Shown: in pieces, positions 46,629 through 58,841 of the stretch | Numbering within the stretch: the first letter of the stretch is position 1 | Layout of the letters: the number at the start of each line of letters is the position of its first letter | From: Nocardia speluncae NBRC 108251 | GTDB taxonomy: Bacteria > Actinomycetota > Actinomycetes > Mycobacteriales > Mycobacteriaceae | Direction: 5' to 3' | DNA: 64,000 bases | NCBI RefSeq assembly: GCF_001613245.1 | Contig: NZ_BDBZ01000013.1 | Location: 179,292 to 243,291, forward strand | The notes under the pieces: generated by a model | The model's input: the letters and a program-made list of their open reading frames with translations, nothing else | Told to the model about the DNA's origin: nothing | Database searches by the model: none | Program-made: the position numbers and the translations under genes

Positions 46629-47219
46629 TCAAGACTTGGGCAACAGACCGTCGAGCAGGGTCTCGGCCATGATCGACAAGGCGGCCGGATCCTGCCCCAC
46701 CCGGCCGAGGACGATCAGTCCGAGCTGACCCGCCAGCACCGCATGGGCGGCGCCGTCCGGGTCGACACGGGGCGTGATGTCGCCCTCGCGCTGTGCTCGC
46801 CGTATCGCGTCGACCAGCACGGCAGTGGTCGCGGCGTAGCTGCGCCGAGCTTCGGCCGCCACCTCGGAGGTGCTCACGGAGAGCTCCATCGCGGTATTGG
46901 CGAGCAGGCAACCTCGACGGGCCTGTTCGCCGCCCGGGTCACCGGCGGGTCCGGTCACGAAACCGCGTATCACATCGATAGCACGATCCGCCTGCTCCAG
47001 CCGCGTACGCAGCATCCGATCGTTGGCCTCGTCGTACTCGCGCAGCACCCGCAAGAACAAGCTCCGCTTATCTCCGAAGGCCCCGTACAGACTCCCCTTG
47101 CCCAGTCCGCTGGCTGCCAGGAGATCTTCGAGTGACGTGCCCGCGTACCCCTTGTCCCAGAACGCCGCCTGCACTGCCGCCAGGACGTGCTCTTCATCGA
47201 ACTGGCGTGGACGCGGCAT
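46629..47219 (-). CDS. TetR-family transcriptional repressor
   Basis: A 196-residue TetR regulator with the helix-turn-helix region FWDKGYAGTSLEDLLAASGLGKGSLYGAFGDKRSLF at residues 20-55 and a helical ligand domain ending LLDGLLPKS. One cysteine (RRGCLLAN) lies in the second half. It precedes the SDR gene in the same direction. Operator-like palindromes before both genes show the probable autoregulation and control of the SDR. The ligand is unknown. Confidence 0.92.
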   Translation of the reverse strand: MPRPRQFDEEHVLAAVQAAFWDKGYAGTSLEDLLAASGLGKGSLYGAFGDKRSLFLRVLREYDEANDRMLRTRLEQADRAIDVIRGFVTGPAGDPGGEQARRGCLLANTAMELSVSTSEVAAEARRSYAATTAVLVDAIRRAQREGDITPRVDPDGAAHAVLAGQLGLIVLGRVGQDPAALSIMAETLLDGLLPKS

Positions 47220-47237
47220 GAACCCAGGCTACCGATA

Positions 47238-47255
47238 GTGGACCGTTCGGTCCAC
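47238..47255. promoter_or_regulatory. palindromic operator before tetR
   Basis: GTGGACCGTTCGGTCCAC has perfect 8-base arms around TT, 19-36 bases before the tetR start. It shares TGGAC.G.TCGGTC.A with the sites in front of the SDR gene. Confidence 0.75.
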
Positions 47256-47340
47256 GCTCCGGTGATGCACTGGCGGTGTCATGTCTGCCATCCGGGCATG
47301 TAAATCCAGGAATGTCGGTGGTGCCTGCACTGTTGTGGAT

Positions 47341-47371
47341 CGTGTGTAGTTTGTAGAAAATCTGTAGAAAC
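47341..47371 (+). repeat. right copy of the 31-bp direct repeat
   Basis: The partner of 45323-45353 (three mismatches), starting CGTGTGTAGTTTG. It lies between tetR and iscS. The pair brackets the SDR/TetR cassette. Confidence 0.7.
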
Positions 47372-47426
47372 AAGGGGGGATACCCCAAGGATGCCCAGGT
47401 CAACGGTGGTATAGGCTTTGTCGGTC

Positions 47427-48653
47427 ATGAAGTCGGCTTTTCCGGGTGCGGTCAGCGGTGTGCCCACGACGGTTTACCTCGATCATGCGGCGACCACACC
47501 GATGCTGCCCGCCGCCATCGAGGCGATGAACGCTGCTTTCGGGACGGCCGGGAACGCGTCCTCGCTGCACGGATCGGGCCGGGCGGCCCGCCGTCGGCTG
47601 GAAGAGGCCCGCGAATCCATCGCCGCGGATCTGGGGGCCCGGCCGTCCGAGGTCCTGCTCACCTCCGGCGGTACCGAAAGCGATAATCTCGCGATCAAGG
47701 GCATTTTCTGGGCCCGCCGTGATGCCGATCCCCGATGTACCCGGATCCTGGCCGGTGCCACCGAACATCATGCCGTGCTCGACGCCGTGGAATGGCTGGA
47801 GCGCCACGAGGGCGCGCGGGTCACCTGGCTACCGGTGGATTCCGACGGCATTGTTGCTCCCGAAACTCTGCGCGCCGAACTTGCCGACAATCCCGGCGAG
47901 GTAGCGCTGGTGACCGTCATGTGGGCGAACAACGAGGTCGGGGCCATCCAGCCGATCGAGGAACTGGCGGTCATCGCGCGCGCGGCAGGTGTGCCGATGC
48001 ACAGTGACGCAGTCCAGGCCGCCGCGCAATTGCCCGTCGATTTCGGGGCCTGCGGGCTGGGGGCGGCGAGTTTCGCGGGCCATAAACTCGGTGGTCCGCA
48101 CGGGGTGGGTGTGCTGCTGCTCGGGCGGCAGGTGGGCTGTGTTCCGCTGTTGCACGGTGGCGGGCACGAACGCGACCTGCGGTCGGGTACTTCCGATGTG
48201 GCCGCCGTGGCCGGGCTGGCCGCCGCGTTGCGGGAGACCGTCGCGGAAATGCCTTCCCGGACAAAAGAACTGATCGCCCTGCGCGGCGAGCTCATCGCCG
48301 GGGTACACCGGATCGTTCCGGACGCGGTGCTCAACGGCCCGCACGACGAGCGCCGGCTGCCGGGTAACGCCCATTTCACCTTCCCCGGCTGTGAAGGTGA
48401 TTCGCTGCTGATGCTGCTGGATGCCGCAGGGGTGGAATGCTCCACCGGTTCGGCGTGCACGGCGGGGGTCGCCTCGCCGAGCCATGTCCTGATCGCGATG
48501 GGGGTCGAGCCCCGGGAAGCGCGCGGATCGTTGCGGTTCTCGCTCGGGCACACCTCACAACGGGCCGATGTCGAGGCCCTGCTGGAAGTATTACCGCAAG
48601 TGGTGGAACGAGCCAGAGCCGCCGGCCTGGCCGGTGCGAGAGGAGGTGCGTAG
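47427..48653 (+). CDS. iscS: cysteine desulfurase
   Basis: A 408-residue PLP enzyme that frees sulfur from cysteine for tRNA thiolation and Fe-S clusters. Motifs: YLDHAATTP start, TEHHAVLD, the PLP lysine in [12 protein letters not shown], and the reactive cysteine loop [10 protein letters not shown]. The ATG at 47427 was chosen over TTG at 47418. The mnmA gene follows 3 bases later with its own AGGAGG inside the iscS end, so they are co-transcribed, as in Rv3025c-Rv3024c. Sulfur passes from IscS to MnmA. Confidence 0.96.
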   Translation: MKSAFPGAVSGVPTTVYLDHAATTPMLPAAIEAMNAAFGTAGNASSLHGSGRAARRRLEEARESIAADLGARPSEVLLTSGGTESDNLAIKGIFWARRDADPRCTRILAGATEHHAVLDAVEWLERHEGARVTWLPVDSDGIVAPETLRAELADNPGEVALVTVMWANNEVGAIQPIEELAVIARAAGVPMHSDAVQAAAQLPVDFGACGLGAASFAGHKLGGPHGVGVLLLGRQVGCVPLLHGGGHERDLRSGTSDVAAVAGLAAALRETVAEMPSRTKELIALRGELIAGVHRIVPDAVLNGPHDERRLPGNAHFTFPGCEGDSLLMLLDAAGVECSTGSACTAGVASPSHVLIAMGVEPREARGSLRFSLGHTSQRADVEALLEVLPQVVERARAAGLAGARGGA

Positions 48654-48656
48654 CGT

Positions 48657-49757
48657 ATGCGCGTACTCGCCGCGATGAGTGGTGGAGTCGATTCGGCGGT
48701 TGCGGCGGCACGGGCCGTCGACGCCGGACACGAGGTGGTCGGAGTCCATCTGGCGCTGTCGAGCGCGCCGGGCACCCTGCGAACCGGCTCCCGGGGCTGC
48801 TGCTCCAAGGAGGACGCCGGCGATGCCCGGCGGGCCGCCGATGTGCTCGGTATCCCGTTCTACGTCTGGGATTTCGCCGATCGCTTCAAGGAAGACGTCA
48901 TCGACGATTTCGTCGCCGCCTACGCCGCGGGCGAAACCCCGAACCCGTGCCTGCGCTGCAACGAGAAGATCAAGTTCTCCGCCCTCGCCGACCGGGCGAT
49001 GGCTCTCGGCTTCGACGCGGTGGTCACCGGGCACTATGCGCGCTTGGCCGACGGTGTGCTGCGCCGGGCCGTGGACGCGGACAAGGACCAGTCCTACGTC
49101 CTGGCGGTGCTGACCGCCGGACAGCTGGAACGCGCCCTGTTCCCGGTGGGTGACACCCCGAAACCGCAGATCCGGGCGGAAGCCGCCGACCGCGGCCTCG
49201 CGGTGGCGGACAAACCCGACAGCCACGACATCTGCTTCATCCCGTCGGGCGACACCCGCGCCTTCCTCGGCGCGAAAATCGGGGTCCGGCCGGGCGCGAT
49301 CGTGGACTCCGGCGGCGCCGAACTCGGCAGCCACGACGGGGTGCACGGGTTCACCATCGGCCAGCGCAAGGGCCTCGGCCTGCCCGGACCCGGACCGGAC
49401 GGCAAACCGCGCTACGTCACCGAGATCGACCCGGACTCCGGCACCGTGCACGTGGGGTCGGCCGACGATCTGCAGGTGTGGTCCATCGACGCCGAGCGGG
49501 CCGTCTGGACCGGCGGGACGGCGCCCGCCGGTCCCGTCGACTGCGTGGTGCAGGTCCGGGCGCACGGCGGTACCGCCCCCGCCACCGCGGAAGCGGTGGG
49601 CGACGGGCTGCGGGTGCGGTTGCACGAACCGCTCAGCGGTGTGGCGCGCGGTCAGGCCGCCGTGCTGTACCGGCCGGACACCGCCGGTGACGTGGTCCTG
49701 GGTAGTGGAACCATCGCCGCCACCGCGCGCACGGCGCCCGCCGGCGCGTCCCGATGA
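48657..49757 (+). CDS. mnmA: tRNA-specific 2-thiouridylase
   Basis: A 366-residue enzyme that thiolates uridine 34 of tRNA for Lys, Glu and Gln. The ATP pyrophosphatase motif is [10 protein letters not shown]. The two active-site cysteines lie in [12 protein letters not shown] and [10 protein letters not shown]. The C-terminal beta-barrel has [11 protein letters not shown]. The ATG at 48657 follows AGGAGG. The last codon overlaps the start of the MetE-like gene by ATGA. It takes sulfur from the IscS product of the adjacent gene. Confidence 0.97.
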   Translation: MRVLAAMSGGVDSAVAAARAVDAGHEVVGVHLALSSAPGTLRTGSRGCCSKEDAGDARRAADVLGIPFYVWDFADRFKEDVIDDFVAAYAAGETPNPCLRCNEKIKFSALADRAMALGFDAVVTGHYARLADGVLRRAVDADKDQSYVLAVLTAGQLERALFPVGDTPKPQIRAEAADRGLAVADKPDSHDICFIPSGDTRAFLGAKIGVRPGAIVDSGGAELGSHDGVHGFTIGQRKGLGLPGPGPDGKPRYVTEIDPDSGTVHVGSADDLQVWSIDAERAVWTGGTAPAGPVDCVVQVRAHGGTAPATAEAVGDGLRVRLHEPLSGVARGQAAVLYRPDTAGDVVLGSGTIAATARTAPAGASR

Positions 49758-50791
49758 ACCAGGCCGGATTCCCGGCGGGGGTGGCGACAGGGATCGGATC
49801 CTGGCCGGGGACCGATCCACGCGAGGCCGCGGCGGTGATCGTCGGCGAGCTGCCCGGACTACCGCATCTGGTGGAATTGCCCGCGCGGGGCGTGGGCGCG
49901 GATATGGTCGGGCGGGTCTCGGCCCTACTGGTGGATATGCGTTTCGACACCACCCCGCGGGGCTACCGGTTCGCTGCGCGGCCGGGTGGGGTCTCGCGGC
50001 GGGCACACGATCTGCTGCGCACCGATCTGGACGCGCTGCAGGAAGCCTGGGAGAACGCCGGGCTGCGCGGTTCCGGCCGGCCGGTGAAGGTGCAGGCGGC
50101 AGGCCCGCTGACGCTGGCGGCGCAGGTGGAACTGCCGGGCGGCCATCGGGTACTCACCGATCGCGGTGCCGTGCGGGATCTGGCGGATTCGCTCGCCGAA
50201 GGTTTGGCCACCCATATCGCCGAGATCGCGACCCGGCTCGAAACCGAAGTCGTCCTGCAACTGGACGAACCGCTGGTGGCCGAGGTGCTCAACGGTTCGC
50301 TGCGCGGGGCCAGCGTGCTGAACACGGTCCGCGCCCTACCCGAACCGGAAGCTCTGGAGATCCTCGACGCGGTGCTGACCCCGCAGCGGGTGCCCACTCT
50401 GGTGCACACCTGCGCGAATCGGCCGCCGCTGGATTTCCTGCGCCGATCCGCGGCCGACGCGCTCGGATTCGATCTCGCGACCCTGTCCGGGACCGCTGGT
50501 CTCGACTCGGTGGGGCAAGCACTCGACGAGGGCAAACGGCTCGTGCTCGGGCTGGTGCCGACCAGTGCCCCCGAAGCTCCGGTGACCTGGCGCGATATTG
50601 CCGAGCCGGGCGCTCGCTTGATGGATCGCCTCGGGTTTGCCCGCGCGACCCTGGCCCGGCAGGTGGCGGTGAGCCCGGCCTGCGGCCTCGCCGGAGCATC
50701 GCAGAGCTGGGCTCGCGACGCACTGCGATTCACCTCCGACACCGCGAAAGCCTTCGAGCAGGACCCGGAATCGTTGGTACCACAGTCGTAG
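49754..50791 (+). CDS. MetE-like (cobalamin-independent methionine synthase C-domain) protein
   Basis: A 345-residue TIM-barrel protein of the MetE/UROD family, matching Rv3015c. It begins [14 protein letters not shown] and carries [12 protein letters not shown] and [12 protein letters not shown], which hold the zinc-binding His/Cys set of MetE-like proteins. The N-terminal domain of true MetE is missing, so it is not a complete methionine synthase. Its ATG overlaps the mnmA stop, so it is made with it. The reaction is unknown. Confidence 0.88.
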   Translation: MNQAGFPAGVATGIGSWPGTDPREAAAVIVGELPGLPHLVELPARGVGADMVGRVSALLVDMRFDTTPRGYRFAARPGGVSRRAHDLLRTDLDALQEAWENAGLRGSGRPVKVQAAGPLTLAAQVELPGGHRVLTDRGAVRDLADSLAEGLATHIAEIATRLETEVVLQLDEPLVAEVLNGSLRGASVLNTVRALPEPEALEILDAVLTPQRVPTLVHTCANRPPLDFLRRSAADALGFDLATLSGTAGLDSVGQALDEGKRLVLGLVPTSAPEAPVTWRDIAEPGARLMDRLGFARATLARQVAVSPACGLAGASQSWARDALRFTSDTAKAFEQDPESLVPQS

Positions 50792-50931
50792 CCGTGAGCC
50801 GTTACGAGTGCCGCGTTTATCGCTCGCGGCCGTGGTAACCGCGGATATCGGGTTCCCGCGGTTGCACCGCGGCCCTTCCTTCAGGTGGGCCTATTTGCCC
50901 GGTTCGAGGCGACGACGTGCCATAACGGTGA

Positions 50932-53115
<2,184 letters not shown>

Positions 53116-53255
53116 CCGGGCGTCGCGGGTGGGAAGGCCGCGTAGCGCCGGCCAACTGATTGCGCAGGAAGAACTTTCGGGTGCCACCGCGGCTGGACTC
53201 GCCCGACTCGACCGGGTCCTGCCACCGCGGCGGCGAGATACGGCAGGATGGCGGG

Positions 53256-54500
53256 ATGCTGCGCAGTTTTCGGGTGTCCAACCACAAATCGCTGGCCGAC
53301 CTGCAGGAATTGCGGTTGACCCGCGGCAGTGCGCCGGTGGCGGTGCCGGTGACCGCAGTACACGGCGGGCCGGCGGCCGGTAAATCGAACCTGGTCGACG
53401 CGCTGGGGCAGATGCGCGGGGCGGTGTTGCGTTCGGTGACCGGTTGGGACCCTTACGCCGGGCCGGAGCGTGCGCCGCATCTCGGTCACACCGGGAGACT
53501 TTCCGAATTCGAGGCGGTGTTCATCGCCGAGGAGACACCGTATACCTACGGGTTCCGGCTGGATGCGGCGGATGTGGCCGCCGAATGGCTCTACAGTCAT
53601 CCGCGGTCGCGCAAGCGGATCGTGTTCGAGCGCGAAGGCGAGGCCGTGCGCGTCGGGCCCATGTTCGAGGCCGCGCGGTCCGGGATCACCGCCCTGATAC
53701 CGCTGGTGCGCCCGAACGCGCTGCTGTTGAGCCTGGCCGGGCAGATGTACGCCGAGGCACTGGTACCTGCCTACCGCTGGTTCGAGACGATGCTCGAGGT
53801 GCTGGACGGCACCGGTGACATCGACTCGGTCGAACTGCGGGTGGGCTCGCATCTGTCGCGGTCCACCGAGAACGCCGCCCGGCTGCTCACCCTGCTACAG
53901 ACCGCCGATCTCGGTATCACCGATCTGCTCATCGCACAGAACGATCCGGGCTACGCCGACTACCTGCGCGATCTCGACGCCGATATCGCGGCCCTGGGGG
54001 AACAGACCGATCGCGCGGCGGGCTCGGCGGCGTACGCGGCGCAACTGCAACTGGACAGTGGGCTCACTGCGGCACAGCTGGCCCGCGAATTGACCAATAT
54101 GCGCAATGCCCGCGATGCGCTGTACACGCGGATGGTGGCGCGTCGCGGGGTCGGGCTGCGGCTGGTGCACACCGGTGTGGACCCGGTGTTCACCCTGGTC
54201 GAGGAATCCTCGGCGACCGTGGCGCTGCTGCGGCTGCTCCCGGTCCTGCTCGACGCTTTGGACGCAGGAAAGGTGCTCGTCGTCGATGATCTCGGTACGC
54301 AACTGACAGTCGAAGAGGCAGATCGGCTGATCCAGCTGTTCCAGAACCCGGAAACCAATACCCGCGGTGCGCAATTGGTGTACACCACCGGCGACCGCGC
54401 TCTCGTCGACCGCGGTAACGGCCGCTCGGCGCGGACCCGGGCCGGTGTCTGGACCGTCCGCCGGTCCGACGCCGGTACGAGCACACTCACGATGTCCTGA
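53256..54500 (+). CDS. AAA-family ATPase of the RecF/AAA15-like type
   Basis: A 414-residue protein with the RecF-like layout: LRSFRVSNHKSL start, Walker A GGPAAGKSNLV at about residues 37-47, a long helical middle, and Walker B VLVVDDLG near residue 350, with a D-loop-type QLTVEEADRLI. The Walker B end is DDLG, not the usual DEIE. Members of this group include transposon- and defence-linked ATPases (OLD/AAA_21) as well as orphan housekeeping ones. No nuclease domain or partner gene adjoins. The ATG at 53256 follows AGGA. It does not occur in the recalled mycobacterial order, so it may be acquired. Confidence 0.75.
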   Translation: MLRSFRVSNHKSLADLQELRLTRGSAPVAVPVTAVHGGPAAGKSNLVDALGQMRGAVLRSVTGWDPYAGPERAPHLGHTGRLSEFEAVFIAEETPYTYGFRLDAADVAAEWLYSHPRSRKRIVFEREGEAVRVGPMFEAARSGITALIPLVRPNALLLSLAGQMYAEALVPAYRWFETMLEVLDGTGDIDSVELRVGSHLSRSTENAARLLTLLQTADLGITDLLIAQNDPGYADYLRDLDADIAALGEQTDRAAGSAAYAAQLQLDSGLTAAQLARELTNMRNARDALYTRMVARRGVGLRLVHTGVDPVFTLVEESSATVALLRLLPVLLDALDAGKVLVVDDLGTQLTVEEADRLIQLFQNPETNTRGAQLVYTTGDRALVDRGNGRSARTRAGVWTVRRSDAGTSTLTMS

Positions 54501-54527
54501 GGAACCGGCGCCCGCCGGTCCGGGTGA

Positions 54528-54761
54528 CTAGCTGCTCGGTTGCGGAATTGTGCAGCCCATCTTCGGGTTCATCCCCATATAGTTCAGAGGTCCGGCAAGG
54601 ACCGTAACCGCCAGGGTAGCGACGTGCGAGCACTCGGCCGGTGGCTCGTTGAAATAGCCGCGCTGACCGGCGGCGACCAGCCCCGCCACAAACCAGACGA
54701 GGACGACAAGACTTACTACTCGGCTTCCCATGGCACCTGCTCGAATCGATGAGTCCGGCAT
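54528..54761 (-). CDS. small membrane or exported protein
   Basis: A 77-residue protein with one hydrophobic helix (VVSLVVLVWFVAGLVAAG) and a C-terminal part with two cysteines (AECSH, MGCTIP). The ATG at 54761 has GGAAGG upstream, as in the other small secreted gene at 22238; ATG at 54731 is also possible. It could be exported or anchored. I do not recognise a family. Confidence 0.55.
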   Translation of the reverse strand: MPDSSIRAGAMGSRVVSLVVLVWFVAGLVAAGQRGYFNEPPAECSHVATLAVTVLAGPLNYMGMNPKMGCTIPQPSS

Positions 54762-54958
54762 GGCGATCGTTTCCTTCCACATCGGTACTCTCCGAATACC
54801 CGGTGACGGCCGGCTGATGCGCCGGTGACGGCGGTGTCACACAAATGGGAGCTTTCCGGCGCGTGTGACCGGTGTTTCTTCGGTGTATGGGGTTCGGCGG
54901 GAATATTCCGCCGCCCGGGTTCGCCGGGGCCGGTGCCGCTGTGGGCGTGTCGGCGTAC

Positions 54959-55327
54959 ATGGGCGAAGGCGAGGCGCGGTACGCCTACCATGGGGGTGTG
55001 TTCGAACTGGCGATGCTCGCGGTCATGGTGGCCGCACTGGTCGGGATGCTGGTCCTGGTGTTCCGGGGGCGGCGGGGTACCGCGTTGCCGCAGGACGCCG
55101 AGGTCGGGTCGTTGTATCTCACCGGGGTGAGCCCGCGGCCCGACGCGATGGGCGAGCAGTTCGTCACTCTCACCGGAAACCTTTCCGGCCCTTCCGAGCC
55201 GGGGAAAGTGGTGTACGGACGGCTGGTCTGGGACGCGGCCTACTGGCCGGCCATAGGCGATACGCTCACTGTCGCCTATCCGCCCGGTAAACCGGATCGG
55301 TGGCAGGTCGTCGAACCCGGGAAGTAG
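54959..55327 (+). CDS. small membrane protein with NfeD-like barrel
   Basis: A 122-residue protein. One helix (FELAMLAVMVAALVGMLVLVF) is followed by a soluble C-terminal domain with the pattern VTLTGNLSGPSEPGKVVYGRLVWDAAYWPAIGDTLTVAYPPGKP. The short beta-domain recalls OB-type barrels of NfeD-like proteins, but the match is weak. The start is uncertain: ATG at 54959, or an earlier GTG at 54872. It stands between two leftward genes. Confidence 0.5.
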   Translation: MGEGEARYAYHGGVFELAMLAVMVAALVGMLVLVFRGRRGTALPQDAEVGSLYLTGVSPRPDAMGEQFVTLTGNLSGPSEPGKVVYGRLVWDAAYWPAIGDTLTVAYPPGKPDRWQVVEPGK

Positions 55328-55387
55328 TCACGGACGGGGCCACACAGCAAATACCGAACCCGGCGGCAATCTGTCCGGGGCAGGACT

Positions 55388-56038
55388 TCAGCCCAGAACG
55401 GTGGCCACGATTCCGGCGAGATAGCCGAGGCGCGCCACCTCCGAGGGCCGGAAATCGGGCCCACCAGGACGGCCGAGCAGCAGCACTTTGCTGGACGGAC
55501 CCAGCGGCGCGGCAGCCATCTTGGTATCCATATCGCGCCAGATCTCGGGCACCCAGTCCGCGTCGGCGTCGAGGGCAAGGGGTTTCTGCAGCGGCATCCA
55601 CGGCACCGAAGCGGCCTGGGTCTGCGGCGCGCTCTGGCTGCCGACCAGCCGGTAAGCCCCCTGCGGGCCGATATCGAGCACCGTGCTCCAGCCCACCCGC
55701 AACACTCGCGGGATACCGTCCACCAATACCTGTAGGCGATCATCGCGGGCGTTGGCCACATTGTCGATGAGTTCGAGTTCGCGGTGGGTGTCGAGTACAC
55801 CGGAATAGGGCCGGATCGAATCGACTCGGACGTCGCCGAGCGATTCTGCGGCGGTGATGAGCGTATCGGGAAGTGCGTTCGGGGCGATCTCGACAACCAG
55901 ATCGTCGACGGCGAACCCGGCGCCGCGTTCGACCACATCCAGCGAGAGGATATCGGCGCCGACGGTGCCGAGTGCCACCGCCAATGACCCGAGGCTTCCC
56001 GGACGATCCGGAAGTTGCACGCGGAGCAGATATGACAC
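55388..56038 (-). CDS. ACT-domain regulatory protein (Rv3013 type)
   Basis: A 216-residue protein with an N-terminal ACT domain (YLLRVQLPDRPGSLGSLAVALGTVGADILSLDVV) and a C-terminal part of GAF/sensor-like strands ending LGYLAGIVATVLG. Such proteins bind amino acids. The GTG at 56038 starts the conserved sequence. It is divergent from gatC. The position equals Rv3013. Function unknown. Confidence 0.85.
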   Translation of the reverse strand: MSYLLRVQLPDRPGSLGSLAVALGTVGADILSLDVVERGAGFAVDDLVVEIAPNALPDTLITAAESLGDVRVDSIRPYSGVLDTHRELELIDNVANARDDRLQVLVDGIPRVLRVGWSTVLDIGPQGAYRLVGSQSAPQTQAASVPWMPLQKPLALDADADWVPEIWRDMDTKMAAAPLGPSSKVLLLGRPGGPDFRPSEVARLGYLAGIVATVLG

Positions 56039-56285
56039 GTGCGTTTCCCTTTCCTTCAGCGGCCGAGGCTCTGGACGAATACCCGGTCTGCCCATCCTTA
56101 CACCCATTTCGGGCGGTTATCGACTCGAATTGTGCGCGCTGACCGCCGCGCAACGATAGCGAACGGTGTGAATCGGGTGGCCCGAGGTGCTCCTGTGGCC
56201 TCGCGGCCGACCCCGCGCGGCGGCACCATTAGGCTGTTCGTTGCTCGTGATCCGTATCCGAACTACACGCCGAAAGGGGTTCGCG

Positions 56286-56585
56286 GTGACCGCCATCTCC
56301 CGCGACGAGGTCGCACACCTCGCCCGGCTGTCCAGGCTCGCCCTGTCCGAGGCCGAACTCGATCAGTTCGCCGGACAGCTGGATTCGATCCTCAGCCATG
56401 TGGCGACCATCTCCGAGGTGGCCGCCGCCGATGTTCCGGCCACGCCCTCACCGAACCCGGTGACGAACGTGACCCGCCCCGATGAGGTCCGTCCCGGGCT
56501 CAGCCCCGGCCAGGCCTTGTCCGGTGCACCGGCCAGTGAAGACCAGCGGTTCCTGGTTCCGCAGATCCTGGGAGAGGGCGAATGA
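56286..56585 (+). CDS. gatC: Asp/Glu-tRNA amidotransferase subunit C
   Basis: A 99-residue subunit that clasps GatA and GatB. Conserved start [33 protein letters not shown] and end [11 protein letters not shown]. The GTG at 56286 is the only start giving the conserved N-terminus. It overlaps gatA by ATGA. gatB is not within the window. Confidence 0.96.
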   Translation: MTAISRDEVAHLARLSRLALSEAELDQFAGQLDSILSHVATISEVAAADVPATPSPNPVTNVTRPDEVRPGLSPGQALSGAPASEDQRFLVPQILGEGE

Positions 56586-58129
56586 GCGAGTCGAGCCCGG
56601 AGGGGGCGACGCAGCGTAACGACGCGGGGCCCTCGTCCATTCGTAATCGACACAGCACGAACGACCTGACCCAGCTCGGTGCCGCCGAACTCGCCGCCAA
56701 GATCCACCGCCGGGAAGTGTCCTCGGCCGAGGTCACTCGGGCGCATCTGGACCGGATCGCCGAGGTCGACGGCGACTATCACGCCTTCCTGCATATTGCC
56801 GGCGAGCAGGCGCTCGCGGCCGCGGCCGAGGTCGATACGGCGCTCGCCGGCGGGAAAGCACCGGCCTCACCGCTGGCCGGGGTGCCGTTGGCGCTCAAGG
56901 ACGTGTTCACCACGACCGATATGCCCACCACCTGCGCGTCGAAGATCCTCGAGGGCTGGGTGGCGCCCTATGACGCCACGCTGACCTCCCGGCTGCGTGC
57001 TGCCGGGATCCCGATTCTCGGGAAAACCAATATGGACGAGTTCGCGATGGGTTCCTCCACCGAGAACTCCGCCTACGGGCCGACCAAGAATCCGTGGGAT
57101 ACCGGGCGTATTCCGGGTGGCTCCGGTGGTGGTTCGGCGGCGGCACTGGCCTCGTATCAGGCGCCGCTGGCGATCGGCACCGATACCGGTGGATCGATCC
57201 GGCAGCCGGCCGCGGTCACCGCGACCGTCGGCACCAAACCCACCTACGGCACCGTGTCGCGGTACGGGCTGGTCGCCTGTGCCTCTTCGCTGGACCAGGG
57301 CGGGCCGTGTGCCCGGACCGTGCTGGACACCGCGCTGCTGCACGAAGTGATCGCCGGACACGATCCGCGCGATTCGACGTCGCGCGATGTACCGGTGCCC
57401 GCGGTCGTCGAGGCCGCCCGCCGGGGTGCAGGCGGGGACCTGCGCGGTGTGAAGATCGGGGTGGTCAAGGAACTGCACTCCGACAGCTACCAGCAGGGCG
57501 TGCTCGCCTCCTTCGACGCCGCCGTGGGTGTGCTGAAGGATCTCGGTGCGGAAGTGGTCGAGGTGTCCTGCCCGCATTTCGAGTACGCGCTGGCGTCCTA
57601 CTACCTGATTCTGCCCAGTGAGGTCTCGTCCAACCTGGCCCGCTTCGACGCGATGCGGTACGGCCTGCGTGTCGGCGACGACGGAAACCACAGCGCCGAG
57701 CAGGTCATGGCCGCCACCCGGGCTGCGGGGTTCGGGCCCGAGGTGAAGCGGCGCATCATGATCGGTACCTACGCGTTGTCGGCCGGGTACTACGACGCCT
57801 ACTACGGTCAGGCGCTCAAGGTACGGACCTTGATCGCGCGCGATTTCGAGCAGGCCTACGAAAAGGTGGATGTGCTGATCTCGCCGACCAGCCCGTTCAC
57901 GCCGTGGAAGCTCGGTGAAAAGGTCGACGACCCGTTGGCGATGTACCTGTCGGACCTGTGCACGCTGCCCACGAACCTGGCGGGGCATCCGGCGATGTCG
58001 GTGCCGTCCGGGCTCAGCCGCGACGACGGGATGCCGGTGGGACTGCAGATCATGGCACCCGCCCTGGCCGACGACCGGTTGTACCGGGTAGGCGCGGCCT
58101 ACGAGGCGGCGCGTGGGCCGATCGCCTGA
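56582..58129 (+). CDS. gatA: Asp/Glu-tRNA amidotransferase subunit A
   Basis: A 515-residue amidase that frees ammonia from glutamine to convert misacylated Asp-tRNA(Asn) and Glu-tRNA(Gln). The Ser-cisSer-Lys triad is visible: Lys in ALKDVFTT, cis-Ser in [10 protein letters not shown] and nucleophile Ser in [13 protein letters not shown] Ser/Glu-rich N-terminal extension of about 30 residues is unusual. The gene overlaps gatC. A hairpin terminator follows. Confidence 0.97.
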   Translation: MSESSPEGATQRNDAGPSSIRNRHSTNDLTQLGAAELAAKIHRREVSSAEVTRAHLDRIAEVDGDYHAFLHIAGEQALAAAAEVDTALAGGKAPASPLAGVPLALKDVFTTTDMPTTCASKILEGWVAPYDATLTSRLRAAGIPILGKTNMDEFAMGSSTENSAYGPTKNPWDTGRIPGGSGGGSAAALASYQAPLAIGTDTGGSIRQPAAVTATVGTKPTYGTVSRYGLVACASSLDQGGPCARTVLDTALLHEVIAGHDPRDSTSRDVPVPAVVEAARRGAGGDLRGVKIGVVKELHSDSYQQGVLASFDAAVGVLKDLGAEVVEVSCPHFEYALASYYLILPSEVSSNLARFDAMRYGLRVGDDGNHSAEQVMAATRAAGFGPEVKRRIMIGTYALSAGYYDAYYGQALKVRTLIARDFEQAYEKVDVLISPTSPFTPWKLGEKVDDPLAMYLSDLCTLPTNLAGHPAMSVPSGLSRDDGMPVGLQIMAPALADDRLYRVGAAYEAARGPIA

Positions 58130-58158
58130 GTTGTCGTAGAAAACTCCACAGATCGTGG

Positions 58159-58195
58159 CCGCGGGCGGTGATCCTCTACGGGGCACCGCCCGCGG
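58159..58195. terminator. hairpin terminator after gatA
   Basis: CCGCGGGCGGTG (58159-58170) and CACCGCCCGCGG (58184-58195) are perfect 12-base arms with a 13-base loop, 30 bases after the gatA stop. Confidence 0.75.
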
Positions 58196-58298
58196 TGTAT
58201 CCGGCACCTTCCACGCGTCAACAGGGGATCGCTCGGAGGAACCGGCGGGTGCCGTGGCCGAGTCCGGTAGGTGCCGGGGTGGATGTCGTCCGGTCGTG

Positions 58299-58322
58299 GC
58301 CCACACCTTTGCGGGTGTGGGC
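58299..58322. terminator. second hairpin before the convergent SRPBCC gene
   Basis: GCCCACACC (58299-58307) and GGTGTGGGC (58314-58322) form a perfect 9-bp stem. It lies 66 bases past the leftward gene ending at 58388 and may stop that transcript. Confidence 0.7.
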
Positions 58323-58387
58323 TCGGCGTGACTCGGACCGTGTGAGGTGGCTCGGGCAGCGCCGGTGGCCTGAGCGGCGCGGGATTG

Positions 58388-58831
58388 TCAGGCCGCGTTT
58401 CGGCGTTCCGCTTCGCGTTCCACCGCGGTGGTCATCCCAGGGAAGCCGCGGCGGAAACCGCGTCCGAACAGCAGGCCCACCAGGGGCGCCAGCCACCCGG
58501 CGAGTTCGAAATGCGATTCGTAGCGGGTGCGGTCGTCGCCCAGGGGCGTCAGCGTATGGGAGCGGTTGCTGCGTAGTGCGCCGAGCGGGAGCGGTTTCAT
58601 GGAGTAACCGAACTCCCGGCCAGGAGTGACGGTGTGCACCCATTCGCGCATGGGGATCGGCAGCGGCATCAGCTGCTGGACCCGCATATCGATCGGCGCG
58701 CCGACCGTCAGAGCCGCGCGACAGCGACTGATCAAGGGATTCCAGTCGCTGTACCGGTCGAAATCCGTGAGGACCGACCACACAACGTCGGCGGGGGCGT
58801 CCACTTCGACCACATCGTCCACAACAAGCAC
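58388..58831 (-). CDS. SRPBCC (polyketide cyclase/START-like) family protein
   Basis: A 147-residue protein with the SRPBCC fold: VVDDVVEVDAPADVVWSVLTDFDRYSDWNPLISR at the start, and a hydrophobic C-terminal helix GWLAPLVGLLFGRGFRRGF. Such proteins bind hydrophobic ligands or act as cyclases. The GTG at 58831 lies 11 bases from a 14-base site matching the KstR consensus, so control by cholesterol-derived CoA esters is possible. It stands alone after the gatA terminators. Confidence 0.8.
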   Translation of the reverse strand: MLVVDDVVEVDAPADVVWSVLTDFDRYSDWNPLISRCRAALTVGAPIDMRVQQLMPLPIPMREWVHTVTPGREFGYSMKPLPLGALRSNRSHTLTPLGDDRTRYESHFELAGWLAPLVGLLFGRGFRRGFPGMTTAVEREAERRNAA

Positions 58832-58841
58832 GCCCCCAAAC

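Noticed and set aside
49150..50838. 562-codon forward frame across mnmA and the MetE-like gene
   Set aside because: Arg/Pro/Ala-rich shadow in the wrong frame of two recognised enzymes.
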